From Christiangramia oceanisediminis (GTDB lineage Bacteria; Bacteroidota; Bacteroidia; Flavobacteriales; Flavobacteriaceae), in NCBI RefSeq assembly GCF_022570735.2, contig NZ_JANCNS010000001.1, positions 248,001 through 312,000 on the forward strand: a stretch of DNA of 64,000 bases, written 5' to 3'. The notes beneath the pieces are model-generated. The model worked only from the letters and a program-made list of their open reading frames with translations. It was not told the origin of the DNA and ran no database searches. Made by a program: the position numbers and the translations under genes. Positions 44,444 to 52,225 of the stretch are shown here, piece by piece. Each line of letters starts with the position of its first letter. The stretch's first letter is position 1.

Positions 44444-44482
44444 AAAAAAGTCCCCCTGATTTGCTATTACCAGGGGGACTTT
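44444..44482 (-). terminator. Attenuator terminator 2 before metY
   Basis: A 12-bp perfect stem AAAGTCCCCCTG (44447-44458) with CAGGGGGACTTT (44471-44482); the A run at 44444-44449 is the U tract on the minus strand. Its 5' part TGGTAATAGC (44472-44463) can pair over 10 bp with GCTATTGCCA at the end of leader 2 (44530-44521), one G-U. Confidence 0.9.
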
Positions 44483-44504
44483 GTGAATTGAACTTTATAA
44501 CTAA

Positions 44505-44597
44505 TTAAATTCTCAAGTTTTGGCAATAGCGTTTCATACGACACATACACATCATCTCCATACACATTATGATATTTGCTATTGCTGTAGTTTTCAT
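44505..44597 (-). CDS. Met/Cys attenuation leader peptide 2 before metY
   Basis: A 30-codon ORF, ATG at 44597, TAA at 44505-44507. Codons 11-21 read MCMEMMCMCRM: six Met and three Cys within 11 codons, with another Cys at codon 25. RNA segments fit the textbook design: segment 1 GCAATAGC (44585-44578, codons 5-7) pairs over 8 bp with segment 2 GCTATTGC (44530-44523, codons 23-25), enclosing the control codons; segment 2 extended to GCTATTGCCA also pairs with TGGTAATAGC in the terminator. A ribosome stalled on Met/Cys would cover segment 1 and release segment 2 for antitermination. Confidence 0.85.
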   Translation of the reverse strand: MKTTAIANIIMCMEMMCMCRMKRYCQNLRI

Positions 44598-44608
44598 TTC
44601 TTCTTTTT

Positions 44609-44636
44609 TGACCCTTCGACTGCGCTCAGGATGACA
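44609..44636. repeat. REP-like half element
   Basis: CCCTTCGACTGCGCTCAGG followed by ATGACA, of the same type as the element at 32854-32915. It is placed between terminator 1 and leader 2. Confidence 0.55.
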
Positions 44637-44668
44637 TTATTGGTTTATTAAATTTAAAAAACGGGTAT

Positions 44669-44698
44669 AAAAAAAGCCGCTGCGGTTGGCAGCGGCTT
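44669..44698 (-). terminator. Attenuator terminator 1 before metY
   Basis: AAGCCGCTGC (44674-44683) pairs with GCAGCGGCTT (44689-44698), 5-nt loop; seven A at 44669-44675 give the U tract on the minus strand. The leader segment CCGCAGCG (44745-44738) copies eight bases of the terminator 3' arm and can compete for the 5' arm (6-bp GC-rich pairing). Confidence 0.9.
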
Positions 44699-44722
44699 CT
44701 TGCATTTTATATCCTTTTCAGT

Positions 44723-44791
44723 TTATGCAATAGGGTTCGCTGCGGAGGTTTCCGGCATCATACACATCATATTGCAAATAGTACTGATCAT
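44723..44791 (-). CDS. Met/Cys attenuation leader peptide 1 before metY
   Basis: A 22-codon ORF, ATG at 44791, TAA at 44723-44725. Codons 6-12 read CNMMCMM. A stem TGCAATA (codons 6-8) with TATTGCA (codons 20-22), 7 bp and perfect, flanks the control codons and holds the antiterminator segment CCGCAGCG in its loop; a stalled ribosome would break it. It lies 20 nt after a TAnnTTTG box and before terminator 1. It is the first of two such units in series. Confidence 0.82.
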   Translation of the reverse strand: MISTICNMMCMMPETSAANPIA

Positions 44792-44810
44792 TTTTTCGTT
44801 TTGTGAATTA

Positions 44811-44818
44811 CAAAGATA
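44811..44818 (-). promoter_or_regulatory. -7 box of the metY leader transcript
   Basis: TATCTTTG on the minus strand is a full TAnnTTTG match 20 nt before leader 1; a CTTG about 21 bp upstream may be the -33 element. No comparable box is seen before leader 2, so both leaders probably lie on one transcript. Confidence 0.55.
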
Positions 44819-44941
44819 TGCACGGAAATTTTTAATATCCAAGCGATTAGATAAAAAATATGAAAATTAATTTTTTAGCAGTCATTTTTTGAGAATATGA
44901 AAATTGAAGTTTTGTTTAACTGATTTTTCTGCAATTGCTTT

Positions 44942-45046
44942 TGCGTTAGGGATTGAGCGGGTTGTTTGAGCTCTCCCCGATCGTGATCGGGGAAGCGAGT
45001 CGCGAAAGCCCGGCGCGAGCTTTTTTATGGCGAAGCGCAACGCCCA
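44942..45046 (-). repeat. Dispersed intergenic repeat, about 105 bp (copy B)
   Basis: On the minus strand it starts TGGGCGTTGC, contains CGCCGGGCTTTC, and ends CCCTAACGCA, like copy A at 26391-26490. The middle holds a CCCCGATCACGATCGGGG palindrome. It separates the divergent metY leader and metK promoter regions. Confidence 0.75.
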
Positions 45047-45092
45047 AAATAAAACCCCAGTGATCTAATAGGATAAAATGACGTTAAAAGCA

Positions 45093-45122
45093 TTTGGGAT
45101 GAACCGAATTTTTATACATTTG
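45093..45122 (+). promoter_or_regulatory. Promoter of metK
   Basis: TTTG (45093-45096), 18-bp spacer, TACATTTG (45115-45122). Both elements match the Bacteroidota consensus exactly. The SAM-II riboswitch begins about 14 nt later. Confidence 0.8.
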
Positions 45123-45135
45123 TAGCCAAATTATT

Positions 45136-45200
45136 GAAAGGGATAGATTTGACTGATTGCAACCCTTGTACTATTAAGTATAATAAATGCTAAAGCAGAA
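45136..45200 (+). ncRNA. SAM-II riboswitch upstream of metK
   Basis: AAGGG (45138-45142) pairs with CCCTT (45163-45167) as P1; the loop holds GATTTGACTGATTGCAA, and TAATAAATGCTAAAG (45181-45195) is the downstream pseudoknot strand. These blocks match the SAM-II consensus. A small extra TACT/AGTA hairpin lies between P1 and the pseudoknot strand. SAM-II usually controls translation, but here metK starts about 70 nt further on, so the switching mechanism is unclear. Confidence 0.82.
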
Positions 45201-45270
45201 TGTAGTTTACACCTCTCTTAGCTCTTCACGTCAAATTTTTCCATTCGTATTAATTAAAAAAAAGAATTGA

Positions 45271-46530
45271 ATGGCTTATTTATTTACTTCGGAAAGTGTT
45301 TCTGAAGGGCACCCAGATAAGATCGCAGACCAGATTAGTGATACGCTTTTAGACAATTTTCTTGCCTTTGACGAGGAATCGAAAGTTGCCTGCGAAACAC
45401 TTGTAACAACCGGGCAGGTAGTACTGGCTGGTGAAGTGAGAAGCAATACCTATTTAGATGTTCAGAATATTGCCCGTGATGTGATCAATGATATTGGTTA
45501 CACGAAAGGCGCCTATAAATTCAGTGGCGATTCCTGCGGGGTGATCTCGCTTATCCACGAACAATCCCAGGACATTTACCAGGGTGTTGACCGCGGAAAC
45601 AAGGAGGAACAGGGAGCCGGAGACCAGGGAATGATGTTTGGTTACGCGACTAACGAGACCGAAAATTATATGCCACTGGCGCTGGATATTTCACACCGAA
45701 TCCTGATCGAACTGGCAAAACTAAGACGCCAGGGGAAGGAAATTGACTATTTAAGACCTGATTCCAAGAGCCAGGTGACCATCGAATACAGCGATGATAA
45801 TGTACCTCAGCGAATCGTGGCCATCGTGGTCTCTACCCAGCATGATGATTTTGACAAGGACGATGAGGCCATGCTGAAAAAGATCAAAAAGGATATCATT
45901 GAAATACTGATCCCTCGGGTGAAGGAGCAACTTCCAGAATATGTTCAGAAATTGTTCAATGATGATATCATTTACCATATTAACCCTACCGGGAAATTCG
46001 TAATTGGGGGTCCGCATGGTGACGCCGGCTTAACCGGGAGAAAGATCATCGTGGATACTTACGGCGGAAAAGGAGCTCATGGTGGAGGTGCATTTTCTGG
46101 AAAAGATCCTTCAAAAGTAGACCGATCGGCCGCTTATGCTTCCAGGCATATCGCGAAGAACCTGGTAGCCGCAGGTGTGGCTCCTGAGATTTTGGTGCAG
46201 GTTTCTTATGCTATTGGAGTTGTGGAGCCAACATCTATCTCGGTCTATACCTACGGAAAGAAGAACGTAGATCTAAGTGACGGAAAGATCGCCGAGAAAG
46301 TAAGAGAGATCTTCGACATGCGCCCGGCTGCCATTGAAGATAGATTGAAGCTAAGAAATCCTATATACAGGGAAACAGCCGCCTACGGACATATGGGTAA
46401 GGAACCGAGAATTGAGACCAAGGTTTTTGAGAGTCCGTATAACGGAAAGATCACCAAGGAGGTGGAATTGTTCACCTGGGAGAAGCTAGATTATGTAGAT
46501 AAGATCAAGGAAGCATTCGGGATAGAATAA
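45271..46530 (+). CDS. metK: S-adenosylmethionine synthetase
   Basis: Makes SAM from methionine and ATP. 419 residues with [20 protein letters not shown] at the N-terminus, the [12 protein letters not shown] hexapeptide region, [22 protein letters not shown] and [20 protein letters not shown] conserved 30-35-residue insertion relative to E. coli is usual in this phylum. It has its own promoter and a SAM-II riboswitch, so its product feeds back on its own expression, and ends in a strong terminator. Confidence 0.97.
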   Translation: MAYLFTSESVSEGHPDKIADQISDTLLDNFLAFDEESKVACETLVTTGQVVLAGEVRSNTYLDVQNIARDVINDIGYTKGAYKFSGDSCGVISLIHEQSQDIYQGVDRGNKEEQGAGDQGMMFGYATNETENYMPLALDISHRILIELAKLRRQGKEIDYLRPDSKSQVTIEYSDDNVPQRIVAIVVSTQHDDFDKDDEAMLKKIKKDIIEILIPRVKEQLPEYVQKLFNDDIIYHINPTGKFVIGGPHGDAGLTGRKIIVDTYGGKGAHGGGAFSGKDPSKVDRSAAYASRHIAKNLVAAGVAPEILVQVSYAIGVVEPTSISVYTYGKKNVDLSDGKIAEKVREIFDMRPAAIEDRLKLRNPIYRETAAYGHMGKEPRIETKVFESPYNGKITKEVELFTWEKLDYVDKIKEAFGIE

Positions 46531-46551
46531 ATTCCTATTCTAAATAAATTG

Positions 46552-46577
46552 AAGCCGCCTTTCTGGGCGGCTTTTTT
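46552..46577 (+). terminator. Terminator after metK
   Basis: AAGCCGCC (46552-46559) with GGCGGCTT (46566-46573), then a T run. Confidence 0.9.
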
Positions 46578-46668
46578 ATTAAGACCTTTTCGATTTTAGC
46601 ATTAATGCGCAAAAAAATATTTCAGGAGTCTTATATTTTTCCTTTATTTGGAAATATTTAACATTCCT

Positions 46669-49248
46669 ATGTCACTAACCAACTACCTGCATATCCTTTT
46701 GATATGCATGCTCCCCTATTTTGGCTTATCCCAGAATACTTACCTTGATGAATCACCAATCCCGGAATGGGTAGAGAGCCCTGAACTTCAAAAGGAAGAA
46801 TCTGGTCTGGAGAAAAAGGCTCGCGGTTATTTCTACCTGCTTTTGGATAACCAGGTTAACACTCAAACCGAAGAGACCTTTCACCGCCGGGCTTTTAAGA
46901 TCCTTAGCGCCCAGGGAATCCAGGATATGAGCGATTTCTCGATCGATTTTGACCCTGAGTATCATCGCGTGAAAATTCATAGCCTTGACCTTATAAGGGA
47001 CGGGCAGGTAATCGATAAACTCAACCTAAATACTATACAGATCATCCAGCGGGAAATGAACCTGGAAAGGCATTTATATGATGGGAGGCTTTCGGCTGTT
47101 TTTAATATTTCAGACGTAAGGGTTAATGATATTCTCGATATTAGTTACACGGTCGAAGGCTTCAACCCTATTCATAAAGGATATTTTCAGAATACCTTTT
47201 TCCTGAGCTTTACCGATCCTGTAGCGCGGAATCACATAAGTATTCTGGTCCCAAAAGATTCCAAATTGAATTATAAGGTATTCAATGGCCAGCAAAAACC
47301 TAAAATTGAAACTCAGGCCCGGCTGAAAAAATATACTTTTGACTTAAAGGAACCCGAAATTGTCAAATACCAGGATAACACTCCCTACTGGTATATTTCC
47401 AACGCCTATGTGCAATTTTCACAATACGACAGCTGGGAACAGGTTTCCAGTAATTTTTCCGATTATTATAAGGTCTCTCCCAAAACCAGGGAATGGCTGA
47501 AAGACAGATCGGCCGAGATCTTTAAAGGCGAAACCGATTCGATCACGGAGATCATCCGGTTTGTCCAGGACGATATTCGGTACTTAGGTTTTGAAAATGG
47601 ACTGAATTCCCATAAACCAAGTGAACCCAGGGAAGTTTTTGAAAGACGTTTTGGTGATTGTAAGGACAAGGCCCTTCTGCTTAGCGAGCTGCTGAGGCTA
47701 CAGGGTGTTGAAGCAAATCCTGTCCTGGTAAGCTCTACCAATTCTGAAACGCTCAAGGACAATTTGCCTTCTCCAAATGCTTTTGATCACTGTATTGTTC
47801 AAATTCACCAGGAGGATAAGATCAGTTATATAGATCCCACCATCAATTTTCAGGGTGGAAACCTGGGCAGCGTTTTCTTTCCAGATTATGCCTATGGCCT
47901 GCCACTGGACGCCAGGAATTCTAACCTCATCCAGTTCCCAGATCCTGAGCCAGAGGCTGTACAGATCTTCGAAACCATCGAGATAGAAGAACTTGGAACC
48001 AGTGCGACCCTGAACGTGACCACGTCCTACAGGGATGAAAAAGCAGATATCATCAGGCGCGACTTTTCCCAAAATAACAGAACTGCCATCCAGGAAAATT
48101 ATACCAATTTTTACTCGACCTTATACCCTAGTGTACGCGCTCTTGGGGATATTATCTATGATGATTACAGAAATATTGAAAACAAGATCATCGTTACCGA
48201 AGAATATATCATCGAAGACTTCTGGCAAAAAGATCCTGAGAACGAAAATACCCTTTACGGGCATTTCTATCCTTTATCCCTGGATGCTCACCTGTTTCCC
48301 GGAGAAAACCCAAACCGCAAGGATCCTTATTATATAGATCCAGGCCTGAATGTGGAACATCATATTGCCGTATTATTACCGGAAGCATGGAACATGCTTC
48401 CTGATGCGGCCAAAATTGAGAATGATTTTTTCAACTATACGTTTGAACTGAAACCGAGAGGAAACCGATTTGACATCACGCATTCCTTCCGGAATCTTTC
48501 CGATCATATTCCAGCTGAACGATACGGAGAATATCTCGCCGAGGTGAAAAAAGTTCATCAGCATATGAATTATTATATCAACTACGACAGCAATTTTGTA
48601 GGTAATGCCAGTAAGGCTGGTGACCTAAGCTGGATCTCTATCATCCTGTTCCTTATAAGTATTGGTACAGCTACTTATTTTGCCATCAAAGTGTATAAGA
48701 ATTATGACCTGCCTTCAAGAGCACCTACCAGGTATACCGAAGATTCGATCAAAGGCTGGCTGGTTTTGCTGGGGATCAGCCTGGTCATCACTCCCCTGTT
48801 CATCACTTACCAGATCTTTGCCACCGGTGAATTCTTTAGTCCACAGATCTGGAGTCTATGGACTACCGGGCATATTGGTCTTGGAATGCTAATTAGCTTT
48901 GAAATCATATTTAATTCAGCCGCGCTCGTTTTTTCCATACTGATAGTAATTCTTTTTTATAAGCGACGTACCATTGCTCCAAGGGTTATTATGATCTACC
49001 TGATCGTGAATTTCCTGTTCTTTGCCGTGGACAATGGACTGGTGGTTTTTATAAATTCAGATGTAATAACCGAAGCGGATAAAAACGAATTCTATTCGCA
49101 GGTATTAAGTTCGTTCGTCCGGATGATCATTTGGGTCCCTTACCTTATTTTCTCGGTTAGGGTGAAAGAAACATTTATCTACCGAAAGCAAAACGAACAG
49201 GAAGAATTTGAACCACAACAAACCGAAGCCTTAATTTCACTAGAATAA
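46669..49248 (+). CDS. DUF3857 / transglutaminase / DUF2569 membrane protein
   Basis: About 859 residues. Signal peptide MSLTNYLHILLICMLPYFGLSQ, DUF3857 domain, transglutaminase-like core with the expected Cys in RRFGDCKDKALLLSELL and His in FDHCIVQI, then a C-terminal part with a first TM helix (ISIILFLISIGTATYFAI) and a four-helix DUF2569-like domain starting SIKGWLVLLGISLVI. The ATG at 46669 is chosen over an in-frame TTG at 46648. It differs from the pair at 12210-16123 by the membrane anchor. Substrate unknown; probably a periplasmic protease- or peptidase-like enzyme tethered to the membrane. Confidence 0.82.
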   Translation: MSLTNYLHILLICMLPYFGLSQNTYLDESPIPEWVESPELQKEESGLEKKARGYFYLLLDNQVNTQTEETFHRRAFKILSAQGIQDMSDFSIDFDPEYHRVKIHSLDLIRDGQVIDKLNLNTIQIIQREMNLERHLYDGRLSAVFNISDVRVNDILDISYTVEGFNPIHKGYFQNTFFLSFTDPVARNHISILVPKDSKLNYKVFNGQQKPKIETQARLKKYTFDLKEPEIVKYQDNTPYWYISNAYVQFSQYDSWEQVSSNFSDYYKVSPKTREWLKDRSAEIFKGETDSITEIIRFVQDDIRYLGFENGLNSHKPSEPREVFERRFGDCKDKALLLSELLRLQGVEANPVLVSSTNSETLKDNLPSPNAFDHCIVQIHQEDKISYIDPTINFQGGNLGSVFFPDYAYGLPLDARNSNLIQFPDPEPEAVQIFETIEIEELGTSATLNVTTSYRDEKADIIRRDFSQNNRTAIQENYTNFYSTLYPSVRALGDIIYDDYRNIENKIIVTEEYIIEDFWQKDPENENTLYGHFYPLSLDAHLFPGENPNRKDPYYIDPGLNVEHHIAVLLPEAWNMLPDAAKIENDFFNYTFELKPRGNRFDITHSFRNLSDHIPAERYGEYLAEVKKVHQHMNYYINYDSNFVGNASKAGDLSWISIILFLISIGTATYFAIKVYKNYDLPSRAPTRYTEDSIKGWLVLLGISLVITPLFITYQIFATGEFFSPQIWSLWTTGHIGLGMLISFEIIFNSAALVFSILIVILFYKRRTIAPRVIMIYLIVNFLFFAVDNGLVVFINSDVITEADKNEFYSQVLSSFVRMIIWVPYLIFSVRVKETFIYRKQNEQEEFEPQQTEALISLE

Positions 49249-49250
49249 TC

Positions 49251-49279
49251 AAAAAGCCGCCTTTAAAGCGGCTTTTTTT
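49251..49279 (+). terminator. Terminator after the DUF3857/DUF2569 gene
   Basis: AAAAAGCCGC (49251-49260) with GCGGCTTTTT (49268-49277), followed by T. Confidence 0.9.
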
Positions 49280-49383
49280 ATTGCCTCATTCCCTGCACTT
49301 CAGTTTTATCATTTCTTCGGAAAACCTTAACAGCCTGCCGCCCTTATAATCGCTATTTTTAAAATTCACCAAGTGATCTTCTT

Positions 49384-50748
49384 ATGGCATTTTTTAAAAA
49401 GGTTAGAAACACGATCAACCTGCTAAAGTCGGTTGACATGGATCAACTCGCAAAAATCAATAGTAAAATTGATCTGGCAGAAGCAATGAAAACTCTGGGT
49501 ACGCTGGACGACCGACAGCTTGCCGGATTGATGAAAATGTTAAAAACCAAGCGTCGAAAAGGTCAGCATGACCTGCCTCCTATAGATGGCGATTTTTACA
49601 ATCTCGATCTTCGACTTACCAAGGAACAAAGGGAAATCCAGTTAAAGGTTCGCAATTTCATGGAAGATGAGATAAACCCTTTGGTCAACGAATACTGGAA
49701 AAAAGACCAGTTTCCCTTCGAGGTGATTGAAAAGTTCAGAGATCTGAATATCGTGGGAGTACCATATGAAGGATACGGATGCCCAAATTTGCCATTTTTG
49801 ATGGAAGGTATCATTGCGCAGGAGATCGCGCGGGTAGATGTTTCCATTTCCACCTTTTTTGGAGTCCACAGCGGTTTAGCGATGGGCTCTATTTATTTAT
49901 GCGGTAGCGAGGAGCAGAAACAGGAATGGTTGCCGAAGATGCAGAAAATGGAAAAAATAGGCGCCTTTGGTCTTACCGAACCCAATGTGGGATCGGGAGT
50001 GGCCGGCGGACTGGAAACCACCTGTAAATTCGATGGCGAGAACTGGGTTCTGAACGGCCAGAAGAAATGGATCGGAAACGCAACATTTTCAGATGTTACC
50101 ATAATCTGGGCTCGAGATCTCGATTCCAACCAGGTAAAAGGATTCCTGGTAAGAAAGGAAAATCCGGGCTTCGAAACCGAGAAAATAAGGGATAAGATGG
50201 CCCTTAGAATTGTTCAGAATGCCATCATCACTTTAACCGATTGCAAAGTTCCAGAAAGCGATAGACTGCAGAACGCGAATTCGTTCAAAGATACAGCGAA
50301 CGTATTGAGAATGACGCGCGCCGGGGTTGCCTGGCAGGCAGTTGGCTGCGCACGCGGGGCTTATGAAAGTGCCTTAAAATACACCAAGAAAAGAGAACAG
50401 TTTGGCAGGCCAATCGCGTCTTTCCAGCTGGTACAGAATCACCTGGTAGAAATGCTTTCAAACCTTACTTCCATGCAAACCTTATGTTTCAGGTTATCTG
50501 AATTACAGGACCAGGACCTGCTTAAAGATGAGCACGCCAGCCTGGCTAAGGTTTATTGCAGCATGCGAATGAGAGATGTGGTAAGCCAGGCCCGTGAGGT
50601 CCTTGGTGGAAACGGAATTTTACTGGAGTACGACGTAGCCCGTTTTGTGGCAGATGCCGAAGCGATCTATAGTTACGAAGGAACCAAAGAAATCAATTCA
50701 CTTATAGTAGGCCGGGCCATTACTGGTTACAGTGCCTTTGTTAGTTAA
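49384..50748 (+). CDS. Acyl-CoA dehydrogenase family protein
   Basis: A 454-residue flavoenzyme. Residues about 1-75 are an N-terminal extension (MAFFKKVRNTINLLKS...) not found in the core family; then the ACAD domains, with FGLTEPNVGSG (FAD/substrate loop), NGQKKWIGNATFSDV, TKKREQFGRPIASFQLVQ and AEAIYSYEGTKEINSLIVGRAITG. The last segment places the catalytic Glu in YEGT as in glutaryl-CoA dehydrogenase-like and short-chain enzymes. Substrate is not determined; glutaryl-CoA or a branched acyl-CoA are candidates. It is followed by a hydroxyacid dehydrogenase gene 20 bp downstream. Confidence 0.88.
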   Translation: MAFFKKVRNTINLLKSVDMDQLAKINSKIDLAEAMKTLGTLDDRQLAGLMKMLKTKRRKGQHDLPPIDGDFYNLDLRLTKEQREIQLKVRNFMEDEINPLVNEYWKKDQFPFEVIEKFRDLNIVGVPYEGYGCPNLPFLMEGIIAQEIARVDVSISTFFGVHSGLAMGSIYLCGSEEQKQEWLPKMQKMEKIGAFGLTEPNVGSGVAGGLETTCKFDGENWVLNGQKKWIGNATFSDVTIIWARDLDSNQVKGFLVRKENPGFETEKIRDKMALRIVQNAIITLTDCKVPESDRLQNANSFKDTANVLRMTRAGVAWQAVGCARGAYESALKYTKKREQFGRPIASFQLVQNHLVEMLSNLTSMQTLCFRLSELQDQDLLKDEHASLAKVYCSMRMRDVVSQAREVLGGNGILLEYDVARFVADAEAIYSYEGTKEINSLIVGRAITGYSAFVS

Positions 50749-50768
50749 AAAGAAAGAAAAAGAAATTT

Positions 50769-51698
50769 ATGTCAGTATTAATTGTAAGTCCGGGAAGAGA
50801 TCCGGAAAATTGGGTAAAAGCCCTGGAAAATCAGCATCCGGGATTGAATATTTACGTATACCCGGAAGAGCATGACCCAGAGGAAGTTGAATTTGCCCTA
50901 ACCTGGAATCATCCCAGGGGATTGTTCAAAAATTACCCCAATTTAAAAGTTATTGCCAGTATGGGCGCCGGGGTAGATCATATTCTAAGCGACGAAGGCC
51001 TTCCCGAGGATGTAAGGGTCACCAGGGTTATCGATGAAACCCTTACAGAGGATATGGGGGATTTTGTATTAAGCCAGGTAATGAATCATATAAGAGGCCT
51101 GCACTATTATGCGAAGGTTCAGCAAAAGAAGAAATGGGACCAGTTTCAATATAAACGCCCACAGAACACCAAGGTTGGGATCATGGGGCTTGGAGTTCTT
51201 GGTAACGCGGTAGCCGAAAAACTGAACAAAAACTTTTTTAAGGTTTATGCGTGGTCAAGAACCGAAAAATCCTGCAGCAACGTAACCTGTTACCACGGAA
51301 AAGACCAGCTGGAGGAATTCCTCCAAAATTCTGAAGTCCTGGTTTGCCTGTTACCTTTAACTGAAGACACCGAAAATATCCTGAACTCTGATCTTTTCGA
51401 TATGCTTCCGGAAGGAGCTTATATTATCAATGTCGCTCGAGGCCAGCATCTTGTTGAACATGACCTGATGAAAATGATCGATTCCGGGCATCTTTCAGGT
51501 GCTTCGCTGGATGTATTTCGCGAGGAACCCCTGCCGGAAGACCATCCATTCTGGGAACATTCCAAGATCAATATTACTCCACATATCGCCAGTGTAACCA
51601 AACCGGAATCTGTGGTACCTCAAATTGTAGATAATTATGAACGAATGAAGGAAAACGAACCACTGAAGAACAAAGTGGAGCTCGAAAAAGGATATTAG
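50769..51698 (+). CDS. Glyoxylate/hydroxypyruvate reductase A-type 2-hydroxyacid dehydrogenase
   Basis: A 309-residue D-2-hydroxyacid dehydrogenase: NADPH motif VGIMGLGVLGNAVAEKL, YIINVARGQHLVEHDL with the catalytic Arg, Glu in DVFREEPLPEDHPFW and the catalytic His in NITPHIASVTKPE. The GhrA subfamily is suggested by length and the WNHPRG and VARGQHL segments. It probably reduces glyoxylate or hydroxypyruvate. It is in a three-gene run with the acyl-CoA dehydrogenase and a universal stress protein. Confidence 0.87.
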   Translation: MSVLIVSPGRDPENWVKALENQHPGLNIYVYPEEHDPEEVEFALTWNHPRGLFKNYPNLKVIASMGAGVDHILSDEGLPEDVRVTRVIDETLTEDMGDFVLSQVMNHIRGLHYYAKVQQKKKWDQFQYKRPQNTKVGIMGLGVLGNAVAEKLNKNFFKVYAWSRTEKSCSNVTCYHGKDQLEEFLQNSEVLVCLLPLTEDTENILNSDLFDMLPEGAYIINVARGQHLVEHDLMKMIDSGHLSGASLDVFREEPLPEDHPFWEHSKINITPHIASVTKPESVVPQIVDNYERMKENEPLKNKVELEKGY

Positions 51699-51716
51699 AA
51701 TTTTAAATTTTCAGCA

Positions 51717-52163
51717 ATGGACATTTTCAAGAACATCATGGTTGCGGTTGACTTTAATGACAGTATTGGGGAATTGATGACCTATGCTGAAAGTCTGGCC
51801 CAGAAATACGATTCCAAGATATGGGTTTTACATGTCGCCGAACCAGAACCCGATTTTGTAGGTTATGAACCGGGACCACAATACATCCGGGATATCAAAG
51901 CCGAGGAATACCGGGAGGAGCATCGCAATCTGCAGGACATCTGCAAAAATTTCATCAGTGGAGAGGTAGAATCTGAAGCTTTGCTCATCCAGGGATCAAC
52001 CGTTGAAACTGTACTTGAGGAAGCACAAAAACTGGATGTAGATCTGCTAATAGTAGGAACTCATAAATACAGTTTTCTGCATAACCTGTTACAGGAAAGC
52101 ATTTCGATGGAATTGCTCAAGAAAGTGGAAATTCCCATGCTCACCATCCCGATCGATGATTAA
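51717..52163 (+). CDS. Universal stress protein (UspA family)
   Basis: A 148-residue single-domain Usp. The N-terminus NIMVAVDFNDSIGELMTYAESLAQ and the C-terminal DLLIVGTHKYSFLHNLLQESISMELLKKVEIPML (core GTHKYSFLHNLL) match the family; the usual G-2x-G-9x-G-S/T ATP-binding pattern is altered (GTHKYS-LQES), so ATP binding is doubtful. It ends before a strong terminator that closes the three-gene unit. Confidence 0.88.
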   Translation: MDIFKNIMVAVDFNDSIGELMTYAESLAQKYDSKIWVLHVAEPEPDFVGYEPGPQYIRDIKAEEYREEHRNLQDICKNFISGEVESEALLIQGSTVETVLEEAQKLDVDLLIVGTHKYSFLHNLLQESISMELLKKVEIPMLTIPIDD

Positions 52164-52172
52164 AACCAACTA

Positions 52173-52202
52173 AAAATCCCCGAAGATATTCGGGGATTTT
52201 TT
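52173..52202 (+). terminator. Terminator after the universal stress protein gene
   Basis: AAAATCCCCGAA (52173-52184) with TTCGGGGATTTT (52189-52200), then T residues. Confidence 0.92.
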
Positions 52203-52225
52203 ATTTTCACAAAAAACTCCAAATC

